Shown here: piece after piece, positions 14,217-15,812 of the stretch
Layout of the letters: every line of letters starts with the position of its first letter
Numbering within the stretch: the first letter of the stretch is position 1
Assembly: GCA_039925865.1 (NCBI GenBank)
Contig: JBDSYA010000148.1
Span: 1-15,812, forward strand
Length of the DNA: 15,812 nt
Source of the DNA: JBDSYA01 sp039925865
Lineage (GTDB): Bacteria > Bacteroidota > Ignavibacteria > Tepidaquicellales > Tepidaquicellaceae
Direction: 5' to 3'
Position numbers and translations under genes: made by a program
Notes under the pieces: generated by a model
Seen by the model: the letters and a program-made list of their open reading frames with translations, nothing else
The model's database searches: none
What the model was told of the DNA's origin: nothing

Positions 14217-15644
14217 ATGAAAGTTGATACAGGTTTGTTAGATCCTTTCATTCCGAGTAATTCACGCCCCTGGAATAAAAAGCTCGCATCACATCTACTT
14301 AACCGGACAATGTTCGGGGCTAGAAATTCCGAAATAAATCAGGTTTTATCACTTACACCCCCGGAAGCAGTTGATCTTCTGCTGCAAAATTATGCTATGC
14401 CTGCACCTCCGGGAGCTTGGGTAACTGAACCTCCGAATTACGGTTTGAATCTTAATAACTTCAGGATGAATATGCTTCGTTACTGGTGGCTTAAGATCAT
14501 GTACGAGCAGCCCGTTTCATTCAGAGAAAAAATGGTTTTGTTCTGGCACAATCATTTTACTTCCGAAGGCGTAACGGTAAAAATTCCTCAGCACATGTAC
14601 ATTCAGAATACTCTTTTTCGTAATAATGTTTACGGTAATTTCAAAAATCTGACAAAACTTGTTACACGAGATCCTGCTATGCTGTATTATCTTGACGGAA
14701 GACTTAATACAGCCGGAAGTCCTAATGAGAATTATTCCCGTGAGCTGCTTGAATTATTTACAATTGGCATTGGAAATTATACTGAAGACGATATACGCGA
14801 AGGCGCACGGGCATTGACCGGCTGGACAATTAATGGACTTAATTCGCAGTTCGTTGCTTCAAGACATGATAATGGAATAAAAACTTATCTCGGGCAGACT
14901 GGTAATTTTGACGAGGATGATGTAGTGGACATTATTTTTACAAAACCTGAAACGGCTGTTTTCTTCTGCAAAAAATTGTATAAAAATTTTGTCACCCAAA
15001 AAGAAGATATGTCTTTTGCAATGCCGGTTATTAACGAGCTTGCGGATATATTGAGGAATAATAATTATGAAGTTTTGCCCGTTTTGAAAATACTTTTTAA
15101 AAGTCAGCTCTTCTTCTCGGAAAATATCATAAGTTCACTCATGAAATCTCCGGTCGATCTTATGATGGGTGCGATCAGGAAACTTAACATTCAATTTGAC
15201 CCTTCCAATCTGAATACAAACCTTACATATGTTTCTTCTCAAACAAGCAGCGCAGGACAACTTTTGATCGATCCACCAAATGTGCAAGGCTGGAAAGGAT
15301 ACAGGGACTGGATAAATACTTTTTCAATACCGACACGATCATCTTTTTGTGAAAGCATAATCACCGGTGTGAAAAAAGATCTTACACCTACAGGTTTTTC
15401 CGTGGACCCGGTAAATTATGCAATGCAGTTTTCAGATCCTAATGATGCCGTGAAGCTCGTTAATGAAACTTGTGAGCATATAATCAGACTGACCCTGACG
15501 CCGAAGCAAAGAGAAAATCTACTTCTCGTTTTACTTGACGGTTCAGAAATTTATGACTGGAGTATCAATGACCCTGAAGCTCCGGGAAGGTTAAGGAAAT
15601 TTTTGAAAGCTCTCATGTATATGGCTGAGTATCAGCTGAATTAA
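14217..15644 (+). CDS. DUF1800 domain-containing protein
   Basis: A 475-residue member of DUF1800, close to the usual length. Recognisable blocks are HLLNRTMFGA (27-36), FREKMVLFWHNHFTSE (102-117), NENYSRELLELFTIGIGNYTE (170-190, spoken of as the NYSRELLELF motif), EGARALTGW (195-203) and DPPNVQGWKG (351-360). The biochemical role is unknown; the family is nearly always encoded beside a DUF1501 protein in envelope- or secretion-related loci, and that arrangement is present here. ATG 14217 is followed directly by conserved sequence and no hydrophobic signal peptide is visible, so the export route is unclear. Upstream it diverges from the LamG gene. The 67-bp gap to the next gene and same strand suggest an operon. 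Confidence 0.93.
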   Translation: MKVDTGLLDPFIPSNSRPWNKKLASHLLNRTMFGARNSEINQVLSLTPPEAVDLLLQNYAMPAPPGAWVTEPPNYGLNLNNFRMNMLRYWWLKIMYEQPVSFREKMVLFWHNHFTSEGVTVKIPQHMYIQNTLFRNNVYGNFKNLTKLVTRDPAMLYYLDGRLNTAGSPNENYSRELLELFTIGIGNYTEDDIREGARALTGWTINGLNSQFVASRHDNGIKTYLGQTGNFDEDDVVDIIFTKPETAVFFCKKLYKNFVTQKEDMSFAMPVINELADILRNNNYEVLPVLKILFKSQLFFSENIISSLMKSPVDLMMGAIRKLNIQFDPSNLNTNLTYVSSQTSSAGQLLIDPPNVQGWKGYRDWINTFSIPTRSSFCESIITGVKKDLTPTGFSVDPVNYAMQFSDPNDAVKLVNETCEHIIRLTLTPKQRENLLLVLLDGSEIYDWSINDPEAPGRLRKFLKALMYMAEYQLN

Positions 15645-15697
15645 TTGTGAGTTTGAAAAAATATTTCTGTTGTTTAAAATTTTATAAAAGAAATTTA

Positions 15698-15703
15698 AAA
15701 GGA
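15698..15703 (+). promoter_or_regulatory. Ribosome binding site of the DUF1501-type gene
   Basis: AAAGGA lies eight bases before the ATG at 15712. It is one of the few clear Shine-Dalgarno sequences in the window and fixes the start of the truncated last gene. Confidence 0.6.
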
Positions 15704-15711
15704 TTACCATT

Positions 15712-15812
15712 ATGAAAAGAAGAGATTTCATAAGAACCATAGCTATTGGAAGTGCCGGTGCTGCATTGACATTCAATTCAATACCAATGAAAGCTTTGGG
15801 ATTTAACTCTGT
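15712..15812 (+). CDS. Tat-signal protein, probable DUF1501 partner of DUF1800 (5' end only)
   Basis: The window holds only the first 33 codons. They encode a twin-arginine signal peptide: MKRRDFIRTIAIG with the RRDFIR motif, then a hydrophobic stretch (AIGSAGAALTF) and a likely cleavage region near MKALG. This predicts export of a folded protein by the Tat pathway. Immediate position after a DUF1800 gene, on the same strand, is the standard location of DUF1501 (sulfatase-fold-like) proteins, so that is the likely identity; the diagnostic domain itself is outside the window. The ATG is supported by AAAGGA eight bases upstream. Confidence 0.75.
   Translation, partial: MKRRDFIRTIAIGSAGAALTFNSIPMKALGFNS

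Overview
The window is AT-rich DNA that looks like a chromosome segment from the Bacteroidota/Chlorobiota side of the tree, most likely an Ignavibacteria-like organism. The best evidence is two secreted proteins whose C-termini are type IX secretion (T9SS) type A sorting domains of the QNYPNPFNPNT form. A Bacteroidota-style sensor kinase, non-ATG starts and weak Shine-Dalgarno sequences agree with this. The taxonomic placement is inference from sequence style, not a database match.

Layout. Positions 1-2819 read leftwards: the N-terminal 353 codons of the tRNA-modification GTPase MnmE (cut by the window edge), a small four-helix-bundle (23S-rRNA intervening-sequence protein, S23/IVP) gene, and a FecCD/BtuC-type ABC importer permease. 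The whole space between mnmE and the permease is taken up by the S23 gene and arrays of a 9-bp repeat that run into the mnmE start, the S23 stop and the permease stop. Positions 2880-6503 read rightwards: a two-transmembrane sensor histidine kinase with no response regulator beside it, then a 770-residue membrane protein resembling a GT-C (GT39/PMT-like) glycosyltransferase with a long extracytoplasmic C-terminal half. Positions 6504-7067 hold no confident gene but contain an 80-codon open frame without a start codon on the minus strand.

Positions 7068-13981 form a block of cell-surface/secreted proteins. A 901-residue Kelch-CARDB-dockerin-like protein (+) ends at a strong intrinsic terminator. 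Converging on it from the right are a LamG/LamG/P-domain/T9SS protein, an SBBP beta-propeller/T9SS protein, and a decayed secreted-protein gene (no ATG, frameshifted). Positions 14217 to the end hold a DUF1800 gene followed by the start of a Tat-signal protein, very probably its usual DUF1501 partner.

The most unusual object is the S23/IVP module at about 1049-1832. It has one small gene, a 9-bp tandem array that switches to the opposite orientation halfway (a periodic palindrome), matching 9-mers at the other end in inverted orientation, and no spare sequence between it and the neighbouring coding regions. It looks like a minimal mobile or selfish element, or a repeat-dependent regulatory cassette. 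There is no reverse transcriptase, transposase, rRNA or CRISPR array in the window to place it in a known system.
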